Positions 5,636 to 6,813 of a DNA stretch of 6,813 nt are shown in pieces. Positions within the stretch are counted from its first letter, which is position 1. Every line of letters begins with the position of its first letter. The notes below the pieces were generated by a model that saw nothing but the letters and a program-made list of their open reading frames with translations, was not told the origin of the DNA and did no database searches. Made by a program: the position numbers and the translations under genes. The stretch lies in the NCBI GenBank assembly GCA_036264235.1, contig DATARH010000200.1, forward strand, positions 1 to 6,813. The letters run 5' to 3'. Source of the DNA: DATARH01 sp036264235 (GTDB lineage Bacteria > Pseudomonadota > Alphaproteobacteria > ATCC43930 > CGMCC-115725).

Positions 5636-6000
5636 TCCGCATCTGGCTCCTCGTCGCCGGGCTCGGCGGCCTCGCATCGGTATTGGCCGGCGCCGTTGCG
5701 GCGCATGTCGCGGGCGATCCGCATATGGCCGAGTTGCTGCGCACCGGCGCGCTTTACGGGATGGTGCACGCGGCCGCCCTGATCGCGGTGATCGCGCTGG
5801 CGCAGGGCCGCGAGCCGCGGCGCGGCGCTGCCGCGGTCGCCGGGACTAGCTTTGCCCTCGGGATCGTGCTGTTCAGCGGCGGGCTCTTCGCGCTGGCACT
5901 TGGGGCGCCGCGCTGGACCGGCTGGGTGGCACCTTTCGGCGGCGCGTCGCTGATGCTCGGATGGGCGGCGCTGGCGGTCCTCGGCTTCCGCCGTCGCTGA
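5632..6000 (+). CDS. DUF423 family small integral membrane protein
   Basis: Small inner-membrane protein of the DUF423 (YgdD-like) family, whose function is unknown. The 122-aa product matches the family length and is almost wholly hydrophobic, with four membrane segments near residues 4-26, 41-59, 68-90 and 97-118. Family signatures are present: GAVAAH at 20-25, YGMVHAAAL at 42-50, LFSGGLFAL at 80-88, PFGG at 101-104 and LGW at 109-111. It ends in a basic FRRR tail. Its ATG (5632) overlaps the stop of the glycosyltransferase, so it is co-transcribed with and probably translationally coupled to that gene. That link may be only positional; nothing in the sequence ties it to sugar transfer. Confidence 0.93.
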   Translation: MIRIWLLVAGLGGLASVLAGAVAAHVAGDPHMAELLRTGALYGMVHAAALIAVIALAQGREPRRGAAAVAGTSFALGIVLFSGGLFALALGAPRWTGWVAPFGGASLMLGWAALAVLGFRRR

Positions 6001-6064
6001 GGCTTGTCATTCAGCGCCGCGGCGCCATGTGCGATTTTGGACCTCGCGACCCGATGAGCTTGCG

Positions 6065-6813
6065 ATGACGACGCATCTCTACACCCATCCGGCCTGCCTC
6101 GAACACGACCCGGGCCGTGGCCATCCGGAATCCCCGGACCGGCTGCGCGCCGTGCTGGCGGCGCTCGACGGACCCGATTTCGCCCGGCTGGAGCGGTGCG
6201 AGGCGCCCGCGGCGGCGTTCGACGACATCTTTCGGGTGCATCCCCGTGCCCTGGTCGAGCGGCTGCTCGCGGCAGTGCCGCAGGAGGGGCATGTCGCGAT
6301 CGACGCCGACACGGTGATGTCGCCGGGCTCGGGCGAGGCCGCGCTGCGCGCCGCCGGTGCGGTCGTGGCCGCGGTCGATGCGGTGGTCGCGGGCGAGGCG
6401 GGCAATGCGTTCTGCGCGGTGCGTCCCCCCGGCCACCACGCCGAGCCGAGCCGGCCGATGGGCTTCTGCCTGTTCAACAACGCCGCGATCGGCGCGCTGC
6501 GGGCGCGTGAGGCGCACGGGCTCGCCCGGGTCGCGGTCGTCGATTTCGACGTCCATCACGGCAACGGTACGCAGGCCTGCTTCTGGGACGATGGCGATCT
6601 TTTCTATGGCTCGACCCATCAATCGCCGCTCTATCCCGGCACTGGCTCCACGGGCGAGACCGGCGCCGCAGGCAACATCGTCAACGTGCCGCTGCCGCCG
6701 CTGGCTGGCTCCGTTCATTTCCGTAACGGCATGACCCGCGTGCTGCTGCCGGCGCTCGATCAGTTTCGCCCAGAGATGGTGCTGATCTCGGCCGGATTCG
6801 ACGCGCATCGGAG
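6065..6813 (+). CDS. Histone deacetylase family protein (acetoin-utilisation/acetylpolyamine type), 3' end outside window
   Basis: Zinc-dependent amide hydrolase of the arginase/deacetylase fold. Bacterial members remove acetyl groups from polyamines, acyl-lysine or related amides in the cytoplasm; the substrate here is unknown. The 249 residues present show the signatures in order: GHPESPDRL at 19-27, RPPGHHAE at 120-127 with the catalytic pair H124-H125, GFCLFNN at 133-139, VVDFDVHHGNGTQ at 158-170 with zinc ligands D162 and H164, STHQSPLYPGTG at 183-194, and ISAGFDAH at 241-248 with zinc ligand D246. All the key residues visible are intact, so an active enzyme is expected. Related proteins are about 300-310 aa, so roughly 60 residues are missing. 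The ATG is 64 nt after the DUF423 stop. The ribosome site is poor, and a 13-codon ORF overlaps the start. Same strand as the glycosyltransferase and DUF423 genes. Confidence 0.96.
   Translation, partial: MTTHLYTHPACLEHDPGRGHPESPDRLRAVLAALDGPDFARLERCEAPAAAFDDIFRVHPRALVERLLAAVPQEGHVAIDADTVMSPGSGEAALRAAGAVVAAVDAVVAGEAGNAFCAVRPPGHHAEPSRPMGFCLFNNAAIGALRAREAHGLARVAVVDFDVHHGNGTQACFWDDGDLFYGSTHQSPLYPGTGSTGETGAAGNIVNVPLPPLAGSVHFRNGMTRVLLPALDQFRPEMVLISAGFDAHR

Noticed and set aside
6011..6808. 265-aa minus-strand open frame
   Set aside because: Antisense of the deacetylase, whose catalytic and zinc-binding residues are all visible on the plus strand.
1..6813. CRISPR array, riboswitch, toxin-antitoxin or phage module
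   Set aside because: No spaced repeats, no known aptamer pattern and no phage or recombinase gene seen; the three small ORFs show no toxin or antitoxin motif.

Overview
The window reads as chromosomal DNA from a GC-rich alphaproteobacterium. Rhizobiales or a close relative is my best guess, from the high-GC codon use, the gene families and several GTG starts; this is inference, since no search was possible. Most of it is ordinary housekeeping and envelope-sugar content. I found no clear new system. The least explained parts are a lower-GC strip of three tiny ORFs beside a tRNA gene and a few short symmetric DNA sites.

Left part (1-928, minus strand): the first 309 residues of an oligopeptide/dipeptide-type ABC transporter permease, whose C-terminus runs off the left edge. 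Next, from 929 to about 2258, comes a lower-GC strip with no familiar gene. It holds three small plus-strand ORFs (69, 119 and 65 aa), with two touching palindromes ahead of the middle one. The strip ends at the 3' end of a tRNA-Glu(CTC) gene on the minus strand, the side on which integrative elements usually sit. No integrase and no repeated tRNA end is visible, so any island origin is only a suggestion.

Middle (2259-4313, all minus strand): in transcription order, an NAD-dependent sugar-nucleotide epimerase/reductase, a 104-aa protein of unknown function, yajQ and tRNA-Glu. The epimerase and the unknown gene are 49 nt apart and probably co-transcribed. yajQ may have its own promoter with an overlapping inverted repeat, and tRNA-Glu has a plausible one.

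Right part (4361-6813, plus strand): divergent from the epimerase is a GT4-type glycosyltransferase. It is joined by a 4-nt ATGA overlap to a DUF423 membrane protein. A histone-deacetylase-family (acetoin-utilisation type) deacetylase follows and is cut by the right edge. The divergent gap between epimerase and glycosyltransferase contains a 12-bp near-exact direct repeat at 18-bp spacing in an AT-rich patch, a candidate shared operator. Epimerase and glycosyltransferase together point to synthesis of a surface polysaccharide or another sugar-bearing envelope component.
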